NCBI RefSeq assembly: GCF_946902905.1
Contig: NZ_OX336385.1
Location: 973,501-1,037,500, forward strand
DNA length: 64,000 nt
Source of the DNA: Streptococcus sp. Marseille-Q6470
GTDB lineage: Bacteria > Bacillota > Bacilli > Lactobacillales > Streptococcaceae
Direction: 5' to 3'
Position numbers and translations under genes: made by a program. The notes below the pieces were generated by a model. It saw nothing but the letters and a program-made list of their open reading frames with translations. It ran no database searches and was not told where the DNA came from. Each line of letters opens with the position of its first letter. Position 1 is the first letter of the stretch. This document shows, piece after piece, positions 63,687 through 64,000 of the stretch.

Positions 63687-64000
63687 ATGACTATTCGTAA
63701 AACTAAAAGTGGTAAATGGACTGTTGATGTTTCTAACGGTTTCCACCCAGTCACACAAAAAAGAATACGTATTATTCGTAAAGGATTAAAATCTAAAAAG
63801 GAAGCCCTAGAACTTGAACAACATATTAGAGTTGTAGAATTAAAAGAAAAACAATTTGACTTTGTAGTAACAACGGATATGTTATTCGACTTACTTGAAG
63901 AAGATGATTTGAAAAATGGCAGAAAAGTAAGCTATACAAGTACACAAAGAAACAATTATGAGCGTCATATTAAACCATATTTTAAAAATACAAATTTAAA
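63687..64000 (+). CDS. int: Tyrosine site-specific integrase (5' part; runs off window)
   Basis: The frame starts ATG at 63687, MTIRKTKSGKWTVDVSNGFH, and reads through the window end. It shows the AP2-like arm-binding domain (KRIRIIRKGLKSKKEALELE) and the start of the SAM-like core-binding domain (YTSTQRNNYERHIKPYF). The catalytic domain lies beyond the window. It should recombine at the tRNA-Leu 3' end. Confidence 0.9.
   Translation, partial: MTIRKTKSGKWTVDVSNGFHPVTQKRIRIIRKGLKSKKEALELEQHIRVVELKEKQFDFVVTTDMLFDLLEEDDLKNGRKVSYTSTQRNNYERHIKPYFKNTNL

Overview
The window is chromosomal DNA of a Mitis-group Streptococcus (S. mitis, S. oralis, S. infantis or S. pneumoniae relatives). The evidence is low GC, a complete BOX element, a YSIRK/LPXTG surface protein, the AmiACDEF oligopeptide permease, the EndA nuclease, a seven-gene comG competence-pilus operon with a ComX box, and PatA/PatB-type exporters. 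Species cannot be fixed from sequence reading alone.

Layout. 1-5.4 kb: a tightly overlapping minus-strand operon (murI, rdgB, yfcE, a CBS-domain protein, a degenerate XerD-like protein, scpA, scpB, rluB). 6.1-11.4 kb: a plus-strand 1738-residue cell-wall-anchored GH95 alpha-L-fucosidase with its own promoter and a cre-like site. 11.4-11.8 kb: a pair of tiny coupled genes of unknown function. 12-18.5 kb: amiACDEF with a near-consensus CodY box at its promoter, then tRNA-Cys. 18.8-29 kb: housekeeping and envelope genes (CorC-like protein, endA, epuA, murA/murZ, DUF1146, sepM, coaD, rsmD, asnA, BI-1 protein, trmH, acylphosphatase, yidC). rsmD and trmH look leaderless. 29-41 kb: pflA, a lysA-type decarboxylase, purR, yhaM/cbf1, rmuC, thiN, rpe, rsgA, ksgA, two uncharacterised genes, rnmV, tatD. 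41-49 kb: a KimA-type potassium importer, rpmH, alaT, a structured RNA of about 310 nt, gltX, pgi, a class I glutamine amidotransferase and a BOX element. 49-54 kb: patB, patA and a phosphoglycerate mutase-family gene, with a leader attenuator before patA. 54-58 kb: comGA-GG. 58-59.4 kb: nagA.

59.6 kb to the window end is an integrative element inserted in a tRNA-Leu(CAA) gene. The displaced 3' half of the tRNA remains at 59626-59678, followed by short direct repeats, gene remnants (ABC ATPase, HxlR regulator, TPR protein), a TetR/flavodoxin-fold reductase pair with two palindromic operators, and a rep / small protein / DUF3173 / integrase module running off the end.

How the genes work together: comG, endA and sepM are linked to competence and DNA uptake. 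ami and the fucosidase are nutrient acquisition with probable CodY and CcpA control. The CBS protein and KimA are both of families tied to c-di-AMP. Most minus-strand genes form translationally coupled operons with 1-80 nt overlaps. No wholly new multi-gene defence or metabolic system was recognised. The strongest open items are the structured RNA at 44974-45287, the tRNA-Leu-borne element and the two-gene small-protein operon.
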